Shown here: positions 1-7,887 of the stretch, piece by piece
Numbering within the stretch: the first letter of the stretch is position 1
Layout: every line of letters starts with the position of its first letter
NCBI RefSeq assembly: GCF_009695765.1
Contig: NZ_VUNI01000021.1
Span: 1-56,511, forward strand
Direction of reading: 5' to 3'
DNA length: 56,511 nucleotides
From: Roseburia porci
GTDB lineage: Bacteria; Bacillota; Clostridia; Lachnospirales; Lachnospiraceae
Made by a program: the position numbers and the translations under genes
Notes under the pieces: model-generated
Told to the model about the DNA's origin: nothing
What the model saw: only the letters and a program-made list of their open reading frames with translations
Database searches by the model: none

Positions 1-150
1 AAAGAAAATAATAGCCAAGCTGGGATATACATCCATGCTTGACTATTATCTAATAGTTAGTGAAAACTAAAGAACCGCCCTGGTACGGAACCGTATGCCG
101 GGTGGTGTGGGAGGACGGTAAATAAAATAATTATTTACCTCCTACCCGAT
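1..150 (+). mobile_element. 3' end of a group II intron (domains V and VI)
   Basis: Positions 73-107 fold like group II domain V. The lower helix is 74-80 with 100-106, then 82-83 pairs with 98-99, there is a two-base bulge (TG, 96-97) on the 3' side, and an upper helix 84-87/92-95 carries the tetraloop GAAC. The CGC at 76-78 sits where the catalytic triad belongs. Positions 109-147 fold like domain VI: GGG/CCC, then AGGA/TCCT, then 117-125/131-139, with one bulged adenine at 144 where the branch point belongs. The 3' splice site would be near 150/151, seven bases later. Hairpins at 8-49 and 57-70 (GAAA loop) are probably domain IV or III remnants. The rest of the intron lies left of the window, so whether it encodes a reverse transcriptase cannot be seen. 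Confidence 0.72.
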
Positions 151-186
151 TGGAAATTACTTTGACCTGAGAAAAAGGAGGATATC

Positions 187-906
187 ATGGTCTACGAAAT
201 GAACGGGAACGTACGATACAGCGAGGTGGATGCAAAAGGACAGATGACATGGCTGGCTCTTTTGTCGTATTTTCAGGATTGCTCCGTGTTTCAGTCAGAA
301 CATCTGAACATGGGCGTCAGATATCTGGCTGAACATCATATGGCATGGGTATTATCCTCCTGGCAGGTCCGTGTGGATGAGATGCCGTATCTTGCGGATG
401 AAATTCACGTGCAGACATGGGCATATGACTTTAAGGGATTTTATGGATACCGCAATTTTGCATTGAATAATGCAGAGGGAAAACGTCTTGCATGCGCCAA
501 TTCCATATGGGTGCTGGTAGACACGGAAAGCGGACGTCCACTGCGTGTGCCACAGGATATGGGAGATACCTATGGTATGGATGAACCCCTTGAACTTTCC
601 TGTACAGAACGTAAGATCCGTGTTCCGGAAAACTATGAAGAAAAAGAACCGGTTCGTGTACAAAAGTATTTTATCGACACGAATCATCATATGAATAATG
701 AAAAATATGTCATGATCGCACAGGAATTTGTACCGGAGCATTTTCAAATAGAAGAAATCCGTGTAGAATATAAAAAAGCAGCGGTTCTGGATGATGTTCT
801 GTATCCGCGTGTGACGATCGAAGATCATGAAGTGGTGACTGTTCTTGCAGAGGAGAACGGAAAGCCATATGCAATTGTAAAATTTCTTGGAAGAAAAGAG
901 GGATGA
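187..906 (+). CDS. acyl-ACP thioesterase (FatA/FatB family)
   Basis: Cytosolic enzyme that releases free fatty acids from acyl-carrier protein. The 239 residues match the usual bacterial length and contain two hot-dog folds. The second carries the family active-site signature DTNHHMNN at residues 164-171, with the expected Asn and His. The start at 187 is set by AAAAGGAGG (about 173-180) six bases upstream; an internal Met at residue 5 is a weaker alternative. The gene lies about 37 bases after the predicted end of the group II intron, so its native promoter may have been displaced, and transcription could come through the intron. It overlaps the reading frame of no other real gene and is followed closely by cvfB. 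Confidence 0.88.
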   Translation: MVYEMNGNVRYSEVDAKGQMTWLALLSYFQDCSVFQSEHLNMGVRYLAEHHMAWVLSSWQVRVDEMPYLADEIHVQTWAYDFKGFYGYRNFALNNAEGKRLACANSIWVLVDTESGRPLRVPQDMGDTYGMDEPLELSCTERKIRVPENYEEKEPVRVQKYFIDTNHHMNNEKYVMIAQEFVPEHFQIEEIRVEYKKAAVLDDVLYPRVTIEDHEVVTVLAEENGKPYAIVKFLGRKEG

Positions 907-907
907 G

Positions 908-1741
908 ATGAGATTAGGTGAATATCAGGAATTATATTATGTAAAAAAAGTAGACTTTGGTGTATATCTGGCAGAAGATCCGGACAGCGAGACGCATGTA
1001 CTGCTCCCGGCGAAACAGGTTCCAGAGGATGCAAAACAGGGAGACAGGATCAGAATCTTCTTATATAAAGATTCAAAAGACCGGCTGATCGCAACAACGA
1101 ATGAACCAAAACTGACACTTGGAAAGTTTGCTGTACTTCGCGTAAAAGAGGTTGGGAAGATCGGAGCATTTTTGGACTGGGGACTGGAAAAGGATCTGTT
1201 TCTTCCGTACAAAGAGATGACACAGAAAGTCGAAGCAGAAGATGAGATCCTGGTTACACTTTATATTGATAAGAGTAACCGTCTGTGCGCAAGTATGAAG
1301 GGAATCTATGATCTGCTCCGCAAAGACTCTCCGTATCACAAGGATGATAAAGTGACGGGAAGAGTATATGAATTCAGTGATAATTTTGGAACCTTTGTAG
1401 CGGTGGATGATCAGTTTTCAGCAAGAATTCCAAATCATGAAGATCACAGTTTCTTAAGAATCGGAGATGTGATCGAGGCGAAAGTTGTTGGCGTAAAACC
1501 CGATGGAAAGCTTGATCTGACGCTCCGTGAAAAGGCATATATTCAGATGGACGCAGATGCGGAAAAGATATTAGAGATCTTAGATTCCTACGCAGGAGTA
1601 CTTCCGTTTTCCGAGAAAGCAAGTCCTGAGGTTATCAAAAGAGAGACCGGACTGAGCAAAAATGCATTCAAACGTGCAGTCGGACATCTGTATAAAGAAC
1701 ATCTGGTTGACCTTACAGATGGAAAAATCCGAAAGATCTGA
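908..1741 (+). CDS. cvfB: S1-domain RNA-binding protein CvfB
   Basis: CvfB-family RNA-binding protein: tandem S1-like domains followed by a C-terminal winged helix. In staphylococci the family affects virulence gene expression, but its role here is unknown. The protein begins MRLGEYQ and has S1-type segments (LRVKEVGKIGAFLDWG near 80-95 and KVTGRVYEFSDNFGTFVAV near 150). The C-terminal 60 residues (EVIKRETGLSKNAFKRAVGH) look like the winged helix. A start at 887 is possible but has no ribosome site. The start at 908 has GAGGG at 898-902 and gives the normal N-terminus. It begins just after the thioesterase stop, so the two are probably co-transcribed. Confidence 0.85.
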   Translation: MRLGEYQELYYVKKVDFGVYLAEDPDSETHVLLPAKQVPEDAKQGDRIRIFLYKDSKDRLIATTNEPKLTLGKFAVLRVKEVGKIGAFLDWGLEKDLFLPYKEMTQKVEAEDEILVTLYIDKSNRLCASMKGIYDLLRKDSPYHKDDKVTGRVYEFSDNFGTFVAVDDQFSARIPNHEDHSFLRIGDVIEAKVVGVKPDGKLDLTLREKAYIQMDADAEKILEILDSYAGVLPFSEKASPEVIKRETGLSKNAFKRAVGHLYKEHLVDLTDGKIRKI

Positions 1742-1850
1742 AACCAGAATAGAGGGTAGACAGACAAAATGACTTGTAATATAGTGTAGATATATACATG
1801 AATCAGGTCTATGATCGGTATGTTAATAACAGGAAAGAAGGAATTATCAA

Positions 1851-2225
1851 ATGAAAAAAGTAATCAGCACTCCAAAAGCTCCGGCAGCAATCGGACCATA
1901 TTCACAGGCAATCGAAGTAAACGGAATGGTATATACATCAGGAATCATTCCTGTAGTTCCGGAAACAGGTGAGATCCCGGAAGGTTCACAGGCACAGGCA
2001 AAACAGGCACTGACCAATCTTTCCAATCTGCTTGAAGCGGCAGGAACCAATATGGACAACGTTGTAAAGACAACTGTTTTCATTAAGGAAATGAATGATT
2101 TCGGAACCATCAATGAAGTGTATAAGACATTCTTCTCATCAGACTTCCCATCAAGAAGCTGTGTAGAAGTTGCAAGACTTCCAAAAGATGTTATGTTAGA
2201 GATCGAGGCAATTGCCATTAAATAA
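1851..2225 (+). CDS. ridA: RidA family reactive intermediate/imine deaminase
   Basis: Small (124 aa) YjgF/YER057c/UK114-family protein. Members form trimers that hydrolyse reactive enamine/imine intermediates made by PLP enzymes such as threonine dehydratase. The N-terminus (STPKAPAAIGPYSQAIEVNG), the central SGIIPVVPETGEIP and the C-terminal SRSCVEVARLPKDVMLEIEAIA with the substrate-binding Arg are all typical. A GAAAGAAGGA ribosome site precedes the ATG. It is separated from cvfB by about 110 bases with no clear promoter, and ends at a strong bidirectional terminator, so it is probably the last gene of this transcript or monocistronic. Confidence 0.92.
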   Translation: MKKVISTPKAPAAIGPYSQAIEVNGMVYTSGIIPVVPETGEIPEGSQAQAKQALTNLSNLLEAAGTNMDNVVKTTVFIKEMNDFGTINEVYKTFFSSDFPSRSCVEVARLPKDVMLEIEAIAIK

Positions 2226-2236
2226 GAAGTGATATA

Positions 2237-2288
2237 AAACAGGGCAGTTTCAAAAGTCAGACTTTTGAAACTGCCCTGTTTTATTTTA
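2237..2288. terminator. bidirectional intrinsic terminator
   Basis: A 22-bp perfect stem (AAACAGGGCAGTTTC... at 2237-2258 with its complement at 2261-2282) and a two-base loop, with T-rich tracts on both outer sides. It lies between the converging ridA (+) and YjfB-like (-) genes and can serve both. Confidence 0.92.
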
Positions 2289-2306
2289 TAGCAAAGGGAC
2301 TCTTTG

Positions 2307-2504
2307 CTATACGTATGTATCAATATTGCTGCCAAGATATGGAGTTACTGAATTCTCCATCATTTTGACCATACTGTTTCCCATCTGCTCTGAGGTGTCG
2401 AGAGAGTCCGCAAGTAACTGCATGCTGACTGCTCCGCTTAAGGTGTTTGTGGATGGGTTTGCCTGTACCGCACTGAGCGCAGTATCGATTCCATAGAAAT
2501 CCAT
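2307..2504 (-). CDS. YjfB-family small putative motility protein
   Basis: A 65-residue protein of the YjfB-like family. It begins MDFYGIDTALSAVQ, has a central hydrophobic/amphipathic helix (SMQLLADSLDTSEQMGNSMV) and ends with the family's hallmark tail NSVTPYLGSNIDTYV. In Bacillus yjfB belongs to the motility sigma-D regulon; its biochemical role is unknown. The start at 2504 has AAAGGTGGG seven bases upstream, and longer upstream starts lack one. No other motility genes are adjacent. With yvyF near 28.7 kb it is the second flagella-associated family in the window. A TTTACT/TAAACT promoter-like pair lies about 50 bases upstream, but it is weak. Confidence 0.78.
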   Translation of the reverse strand: MDFYGIDTALSAVQANPSTNTLSGAVSMQLLADSLDTSEQMGNSMVKMMENSVTPYLGSNIDTYV

Positions 2505-2705
2505 AAAATCCCACCTTTCTGGTATCTTTTTCCTATTACAGTTTAGCATGGTGGATATAGAAAGTAAAGAGATACATTCACAGAACCTTCACATAGATGC
2601 CATTTGCCATGCAGATTGATTCTTATAATAGAAAATGTAGAAGGAACAGCAAAGTTCTATAGATTCCGTAAACAATGAATGGAGATAGATAAAGGAGGAT
2701 ATTGT

Positions 2706-4077
2706 ATGAAATATCGGAAAACAAAACTAATATGTGGATTGGTGATCAGTGCAATGGTTATGACATCATTTACCGCATGTGGAACATCACAAAAGGAAGA
2801 AAGCAGTACAGAAGCAGAAAAGACAGCAAATACATTTGTGTATACAGATGGAACAGAGGAAGATACAGTGTCAACAACGGTTACGGGAACAGTGCAGAGT
2901 GTCGACGACAATGAGATTACGCTGAGCATTGGCGGTGGAATGATGCAGGGCGATGCACCGGAGAAACCAGACGGGGACAGCACCGGAAGTGACAGTGGTA
3001 ATGGAGACAGTGACAGTGGAGACAGTGGAAATCCACCAGCGAAGCCGGAAGGTGACAGCAGCAACAGCGGAAATGACAGTGGAAGTGACACCAGCGAAGG
3101 TGCTCCACAGCAGCCGGAAACAGCAACAGCACTTTTGACGATTCAGGATGAATCCGTGATTTCAGTTATGGATTCGGATGGCAATGCAGAAGATGGAAGC
3201 CTAAGTGATATTACCGAAGGAAAGACCTTACAGATTGTTTTTGATGAGAATGGAGACATCACTTCGATTACGGTATCTGATGGAATGGGACAGAATATGG
3301 CAATGGGCGACGCTGACTGCAAACGGATCAGAAGCAATCTGTATGGAGGGACTCAATACGATTCATCTGTTTGACTGTGATATTACAGGAAATATGCAGG
3401 ATTTAAGCCAGAATGATACGACATGGACGATTATTGTATACCAGAGTATGTCCGGAGATGCCGAGGTTGGAAACAGTGATATGCAGATCGTGGGAGGCAC
3501 GCTTACATCAGAAAATGGAGGGCTGATTTATACAACGAATACAGAATGTAATATTCTAATGTCAGATGTGGATATCACATATTCGGATGACAGTGAATTT
3601 TTCCTGCAGTGTACCGGAAATACGAATGAGAGAGGCTGGGGAAAAGAAGGCGCAAATGGTTCACAGTGTACATTTACTGCTGATGAGCAGGAGATGGAAG
3701 GCGATGTGATCTGGGACAGCATCAGTGATCTTGATTTTTATATGACAAACGGAAGCAGTTTAAAGGGAGCTTTTGTGGACGATGAGACATATGCCGGCGA
3801 TGGCGGTGACGGATATTGTAATGTTTATATCAGCAAAGATTCAACCTGGACAGTAACCGGAGACAGTACAATCACCAATTTATATAATGCCGGTACGATT
3901 GCAGATGAACAGGGAAAAACGGTGACAATCAAAGGTACAGATGGTACCGTATATGTCCAGGGAGACAGTTCCTATACCGTAACGGTTGACAGCTATGGAA
4001 CTTCTGTAGACCTGTCAGGGGCAGCGGAGACAGACAGCTGGTCGGCGCATGAAGTTGCAAAACCGGAGGAATTGTAA
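2706..4077 (+). pseudogene. carbohydrate-binding-domain surface lipoprotein, broken by deletion and frameshift
   Basis: Remains of a secreted lipoprotein. The start at 2706 has AAAGGAGG at 2691-2698. Residues 1-29 are a lipoprotein signal ending in the lipobox SFTAC. Then come a small beta domain (VTGTVQSVDDNEITLSIGG) and an Asp/Ser/Gly/Pro-rich low-complexity linker. This frame stops at 3374. The family's C-terminal beta-helix half (from about TANGSEAICMEGLN to VAKPEEL) continues without stops in the +1 frame from about 3310 to 4077. Intact relatives, as I recall them, have a long beta-helix segment between these halves, so I infer an internal deletion whose junction near 3305-3320 also shifts the frame. 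It is probably non-functional; if translated, only the N-terminal stub would be made. Confidence 0.75.
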
Positions 4078-4122
4078 CATTTAAAATTTGTGCAAATAAA
4101 CGGATATTCCAAAAATTTACAT

Positions 4123-4170
4123 AAAACTGCCGAACTTATGTAAAAACTGCCAAAAAAAGTACGAAAACTG
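4123..4170 (+). promoter_or_regulatory. three AAAACTG direct repeats upstream of the hydrolase promoter
   Basis: AAAACTG(C/A)C occurs at 4123, 4143 and 4164, spaced 20 and 21 bp (two helical turns), ending 22 bp before the -35 box at 4193. The first copy lies between an inverted TTACATA/TATGTAA pair. This looks like an activator or response-regulator operator; the regulator is unknown. Confidence 0.5.
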
Positions 4171-4192
4171 ACGAAAAAATACTGGAATCGGG

Positions 4193-4221
4193 TTGACACA
4201 AAGTTGTGCCTTTGTTATAAT
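4193..4221 (+). promoter_or_regulatory. consensus sigma-A promoter of the NlpC/P60 hydrolase gene
   Basis: TTGACA at 4193-4198, a 17-base spacer, and TATAAT at 4216-4221: a perfect match to the housekeeping consensus. The predicted transcript start near 4228 leaves a leader of about 60 bases. That leader contains an 8-bp inverted repeat (TAACATTT/AAATGTTA, 4229-4260) enclosing two GTAATAAAT direct repeats. Confidence 0.88.
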
Positions 4222-4288
4222 AGCACCGTAACATTTGTAATAAATTCGTAATAAATGTTATATGGGGAAATTTGGAGGCATCATTTTT

Positions 4289-5536
4289 ATGAGAAAAAAC
4301 GTAACAAGAGTAACAGCATGTGTACTGACCGGTATTATTACCATCGGTACAGGAACTATGGCAGTGCAGGCAGCACCGACAGCAGGTGTTACAAGTTATA
4401 CGTCTAATATTATGACATCATCCGCACTTCCAACAGCAGGTGTTTCACTTGCACTTTCACAGTGCATGAAGCAGAGTGAAGAAAGCGCAGTGCTTGCTAC
4501 AGCACAGCCGGCAGTTGAGGAGAACGAAGCTCCGGTCGTTGCAAGTGAGTATGCAGATATCGCAGTTGCCCAGGTTGACAATTATGTCAACGTCCGTTCC
4601 GGAGCATCTGAGGACAGCGATGTTGTTGGTAAGCTTTATGACAATTCCGCAGCTACTGTTGAAGGAGAAGAGAATGGATGGTATAAGATCTCTTCTGGTA
4701 ACGTAGAAGGCTATGTTAAGACAGAATTTGTAGTTGTTGGAGATGAAGCTCTTGCCAAGAGTGTTGGAAAGAGAGTTGCAACTGTAAATACAGAGACATT
4801 GAAAGTTCGTACTGAGGCTTCGACAGACAGTCAGGTACTTGGACTGGTTCCTGATCAGGAAGAACTCTCTGTTATTGATGAGTCAAATGACGGATGGGTA
4901 GCAGTATCCATTGAAGAAGGAACCGGATATGTATCCAGTGATTATGTAAATTTATCAACAGAGTATACATATGCTGAATCCAAAGAAGAAGAGGAAGCTC
5001 GTCTTGCTAAAGAAGAAGCTGAGAGACAGGCGGCAGCAGAAGCAGCTGCAGCAGCACAGGCAGCTCAGGAGGCGGCAGCTAAGAAGAACAGTACCAAATC
5101 TTCTACATCCACAGCAACAAGTTCATCATCAAGTGCAGCAACTGAAAGCAGCAGTGCATCAAGCTCACAGAGCTACAGCGCGCCAAGCGGAAGCAATGGC
5201 CAGGCAGTTGCCAATTATGCAGGTCAGTTTGTTGGTAATCCATATGTATATGGTGGAACAAGCTTAACAAACGGAGCTGACTGCTCAGGATTTGTAATGG
5301 CTGTATATGCACAGTTCGGAATCAGCTTACCACATAGCTCAAGTGCAATGAGAAGCTGTGGATATGAAGTAAGTGTATCAGACATGCAGCCAGGTGATAT
5401 CGTATGCTACAGTGGACATGTTGCAATTTACGTAGGTAATAACACAATTGTACATGCTGCAACAAGTTCAACAGGTATCAAATATACTTCACCTGCAAAC
5501 TACAATCCGATTATTACAGTTCGTCGTATTTTCTAG
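4289..5536 (+). CDS. secreted NlpC/P60 peptidoglycan hydrolase with two SH3b domains
   Basis: Extracellular wall hydrolase, expected to cut D-Glu/meso-Dap-type bonds in the peptide stem. From the Met at 4289 (GGAGG at 4274-4278) there is a signal peptide to about AVQA, then an Ala/Ser-rich stretch. Two bacterial SH3 domains follow (VDNYVNVRSGASEDSDVVG and TETLKVRTEASTDSQVLG). Then come an Ala/Glu helical and Ser-rich linker and a C-terminal NlpC/P60 domain with Cys in GADCSGFVMAVY and His in GHVAIYVG and NTIVHAAT. All catalytic residues are present. The near-consensus promoter suggests high expression. An alternative Met at 4262 would add nine residues but has no ribosome site. Confidence 0.92.
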   Translation: MRKNVTRVTACVLTGIITIGTGTMAVQAAPTAGVTSYTSNIMTSSALPTAGVSLALSQCMKQSEESAVLATAQPAVEENEAPVVASEYADIAVAQVDNYVNVRSGASEDSDVVGKLYDNSAATVEGEENGWYKISSGNVEGYVKTEFVVVGDEALAKSVGKRVATVNTETLKVRTEASTDSQVLGLVPDQEELSVIDESNDGWVAVSIEEGTGYVSSDYVNLSTEYTYAESKEEEEARLAKEEAERQAAAEAAAAAQAAQEAAAKKNSTKSSTSTATSSSSSAATESSSASSSQSYSAPSGSNGQAVANYAGQFVGNPYVYGGTSLTNGADCSGFVMAVYAQFGISLPHSSSAMRSCGYEVSVSDMQPGDIVCYSGHVAIYVGNNTIVHAATSSTGIKYTSPANYNPIITVRRIF

Positions 5537-5582
5537 TAAGAATCTGAGAACAGGTTAATATTGTATAGAATCAGCAAAGATG

Positions 5583-5613
5583 CCGCAGACCATATGGTCT
5601 GCGGTTTATTTTG
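5583..5613 (+). terminator. intrinsic terminator of the NlpC/P60 gene
   Basis: The perfect 22-base palindrome 5583-5604 (CCGCAGACC with its complement) is followed by TTTATTTTG. Confidence 0.9.
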
Positions 5614-6062
5614 TGTTTACAGAAAAGAAATACAATATTGTCGGAATTGTGTGTCTAATGCAACTCAAAATTCATTTCCTGCAAAATAACAACAAAATCG
5701 ACAGCAGTCATTCTATACAGTTTGCACAAAATATCAGGAATCGACAAAAGGAAATGACAAGTTACCTACATTACAGTGGACAAGAGTGTGGAAAAGTTAT
5801 CCACATTACATGCCCTAAAAATGGCACAAAAATGAGTTATACACTAAGTTATGAACTTTATCCACAAAAAAGTGGGTAATTTTCAAGTTGATAGAGTGAA
5901 ATAAAAAGAACAATTGTTTTGTTCAGATATCATAAAGTTGATAAGGTTGACAGAAAAATCAAATTTGTAATTGACATTTCAAATGTACAAAAACAAAAAA
6001 TAGTAAACCGAATTGTGATAAAATGTTGTAAATTGTTTTAAATTGACACACAAAACAAGAAG
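5614..6062. other. AT-rich non-coding region with DnaA-box-like cluster
   Basis: No convincing gene is present; the one open frame has no family features or ribosome site. Two perfect DnaA-box sequences TTATCCACA lie at 5797-5805 and 5858-5866. Near matches are TTACCTACA (5762), TTATACACT (5837) and the reverse of TTTTCCACA (5787-5795). About 200 bases of very AT-rich sequence, with repeated AATTGT/AAATTG words, follow and lead to the promoter at 6063. The cluster could be a DnaA-binding regulatory or titration locus. Nothing else here (no dnaA, dnaN, rpmH) supports a chromosomal origin. Confidence 0.5.
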
Positions 6063-6091
6063 TTGAAAAATAGCTGTGTTTTTGCTATAAT
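6063..6091 (+). promoter_or_regulatory. sigma-A promoter for the WecG/TagA-like gene
   Basis: TTGAAA at 6063-6068, a 17-base spacer, TATAAT at 6086-6091. The transcript would start near 6098, which argues against a TTG start at 6101 and for the ATG at 6161. Confidence 0.8.
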
Positions 6092-6160
6092 GTTGCATGT
6101 TTGGTTAATACAGAAATTAGAATATATTTTGAAATAATTCAAAGACTAAGTGTGAATAAT

Positions 6161-6844
6161 ATGATTAAAAAGATAGATATTGCTGGAATTCAAGTGGATA
6201 ATTACACCGTGCGCGAATCGATCATGCTTGTAGAGAAAAATATGAGCAGGCAGATTTTTACAACACTTGAAGAAGTGAATATGCAGATGCTTCTTCTTGC
6301 AGAAACAGATGAGCGCATGAGGGAATCCTTAGAGAAACTGGATTACTCTGTAATCGCGGAGACCGGAATATTAAATGCGGTTGGTGAGAATTCTATTCAG
6401 CGAAAAAGAGAAATTGAAGATCATGACTTTTACTTTGAGCTGCTGAAGCGGCTTGAACGGAACCATAAATCAATCTTTCTTCTTGGAAAGTCAAGGGAAG
6501 AATTAGAACAGGCACTTCAGACGATCGAAGAAGATTTTCCGAAATGCAGATTTGTGGGAGCAGAAGCAATGGATGAGTGCGTTGGTGCAACAGATGCAAT
6601 CGTCAATGAGATCAACGCCGCTACGCCGGATGTCGTGATCTCAATCCTGCCTACACCGGAACAGGAATATTTCCTTCTGGACAATCGCAATAAATTAAGT
6701 ACGACACTCTGGTATGGAATGGGAAGCGAGAAGATCGCAAGAAAGAAACATGGATTTATCCACTTTATCCGGAATATGATTTCTCTTCGTAAGCTGGAAC
6801 ATACGATAACCAGCTATGAGGAAAAGGAAACAGAAAATGAGTAA
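6161..6844 (+). CDS. divergent WecG/TagA/CpsF-family glycosyltransferase-like protein
   Basis: A 227-residue GT26-family-like protein. Canonical members transfer ManNAc or similar sugars to an undecaprenyl-linked acceptor at the membrane surface. The N-terminus (MIKKIDIAGIQVDNYTVRES), the central SIFLLGKSREELEQAL and PDVVISILPTPEQEYFL match the fold. The usual tail of the active-site region (a Gly-Ala-Pro-Lys-Gln-Glu type motif, then a Gly-rich Phe-Asp stretch) is altered to PTPEQE and WYGMGSEKIARKKHG, so the substrate or even activity is uncertain. The start at 6161 is chosen from the family N-terminus and promoter position; its ribosome site is weak. The stop overlaps the yitT-type gene by 8 bases. 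Confidence 0.72.
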   Translation: MIKKIDIAGIQVDNYTVRESIMLVEKNMSRQIFTTLEEVNMQMLLLAETDERMRESLEKLDYSVIAETGILNAVGENSIQRKREIEDHDFYFELLKRLERNHKSIFLLGKSREELEQALQTIEEDFPKCRFVGAEAMDECVGATDAIVNEINAATPDVVISILPTPEQEYFLLDNRNKLSTTLWYGMGSEKIARKKHGFIHFIRNMISLRKLEHTITSYEEKETENE

Positions 6845-7709
6845 CAAAAAGAAACAAACAGCAGCCGAATATATATCGGTTGTAATCGGAACTGCATTGA
6901 TGGCGTTCGCGTGTCAGTGCATTTACGATCCGATTGGTCTGGTAATCGGAGGATTTACCGGATTATCCATTATTATTAAAAGTGTATCCTCTGTGTTCAT
7001 AGAAGGTGGAATTCCGCTTTGGATTACAAACCTTATGTTGAACGCTCCGGTTTTTATCATCGGATATCTTCGGCTTGGAAAGAAGTTTATCGGTCGTACC
7101 CTGTTTGGTACGGTGATGCTTTCGGTATGGCTGTATATCATTCCTTCGGTCGATCTGACACAGGGGGATTATACACTTGCAGCTATTTTCGGTGGTGTAC
7201 TTGAGGGCGCGGGTATGGGACTGGTGCTCAGAGCCAAGGCAACGACCGGTGGAACAGATATGGTTGCCACACTGATCCAGTCTTATGTCAGACATTGTTC
7301 GATCGTCCGTATCATGCAGATTCTGGATGGTTCAATCGTTCTGATCGGAATGTATGTGTTCGGTTTAAGACCGGCACTGTATGCGATTGTCGCAGTATTC
7401 TGCATGGCAAAAGTATCCGATGCGATCATGGAAGGATTTAAGTATTCCAAAGCAGCATATATTATCACAGACCGGCATGATGAAGTGGCTAAGGCAATCC
7501 TTGAGGATCTGGACAGAGGTGTTACCGGGCTTAAGGCAAGGGGCATGTACACACAGAAAGAAAAGTGTGTACTCTATTGTGTGGTATCACAGAAGGAGAT
7601 TGTCGCATTAAAAGAGCTTGTTGTGGAAATTGACCCAAAAGCATTTGTTATAGTTTCCGATGTTCGTGAGGTTTTAGGCGAAGGATTTCTGGAATACGCA
7701 GAAGAATAA
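6837..7709 (+). CDS. YitT family membrane protein
   Basis: Polytopic membrane protein of the YitT (DUF161/DUF2179) family, function unknown. It has about five or six membrane segments in residues 15-195 with the family's GLSIIIKSV and LRAKATTGGTDMVATL motifs. A cytosolic C-terminal DUF2179 ferredoxin-like domain follows (AAYIITDRHDEVAKAILEDL... GVTGLKARGMYTQKEK). The start at 6837 lies inside the ATGAGTAA overlap with the upstream gene and has GAGGAAAAGG as ribosome site, implying translational coupling. The pairing with the GT26-like gene suggests a shared, undefined envelope role (inference). It ends at a double terminator. Confidence 0.85.
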   Translation: MSNKKKQTAAEYISVVIGTALMAFACQCIYDPIGLVIGGFTGLSIIIKSVSSVFIEGGIPLWITNLMLNAPVFIIGYLRLGKKFIGRTLFGTVMLSVWLYIIPSVDLTQGDYTLAAIFGGVLEGAGMGLVLRAKATTGGTDMVATLIQSYVRHCSIVRIMQILDGSIVLIGMYVFGLRPALYAIVAVFCMAKVSDAIMEGFKYSKAAYIITDRHDEVAKAILEDLDRGVTGLKARGMYTQKEKCVLYCVVSQKEIVALKELVVEIDPKAFVIVSDVREVLGEGFLEYAEE

Positions 7710-7723
7710 AGGATAGAATTGTG

Positions 7724-7766
7724 ACTTTGGTAAGTTTTACTAGTGAAAATTTACCAAGTATTTTTA
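7724..7766 (+). terminator. intrinsic terminator after yitT-type gene
   Basis: ACTTTGGTAAGTTTT pairs imperfectly with AAAATTTACCAAGT around an ACTAGTG loop, followed by ATTTTT. Confidence 0.75.
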
Positions 7767-7769
7767 AGA

Positions 7770-7819
7770 AAAAAAGAGGAATTGCATAAAAAATGCACAT
7801 TACCTCTTTCTTTTTTTGT
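7770..7819 (+). terminator. second hairpin with long T-tract
   Basis: AAAGAGG (7772-7778) pairs with CCTCTTT (7803-7809), with an inner TTGCAT/ATGCA pairing, then C followed by seven T residues. It lies only 20 bases before the -10 of the next gene, so it is either a back-up terminator or insulates that promoter. Confidence 0.7.
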
Positions 7820-7825
7820 ATTTAT

Positions 7826-7833
7826 GCTATAAA
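7826..7833 (+). promoter_or_regulatory. extended -10 promoter upstream of the PucR/CdaR-type regulator
   Basis: TGCTATAAA (TG at 7825-7826, TATAAA at 7828-7833) fits an extended -10 element. There is no good -35, the preceding bases being the terminator T-tract. The start codon is 55 bases downstream. Confidence 0.45.
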
Positions 7834-7887
7834 ATAGGAATTGGTATTTATGCAAATCGCAAATAAATTTGAGAAGGAGCGTAAACT

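Noticed and set aside
5580-5879. 99-residue plus-strand open frame
   Set aside because: It begins in a terminator and crosses DnaA-box-like sites; no ribosome site and no family similarity.
5614-6062. Chromosomal origin of replication
   Set aside because: DnaA-box-like sites exist, but dnaA, dnaN and rpmH are absent and the flanking genes do not fit.
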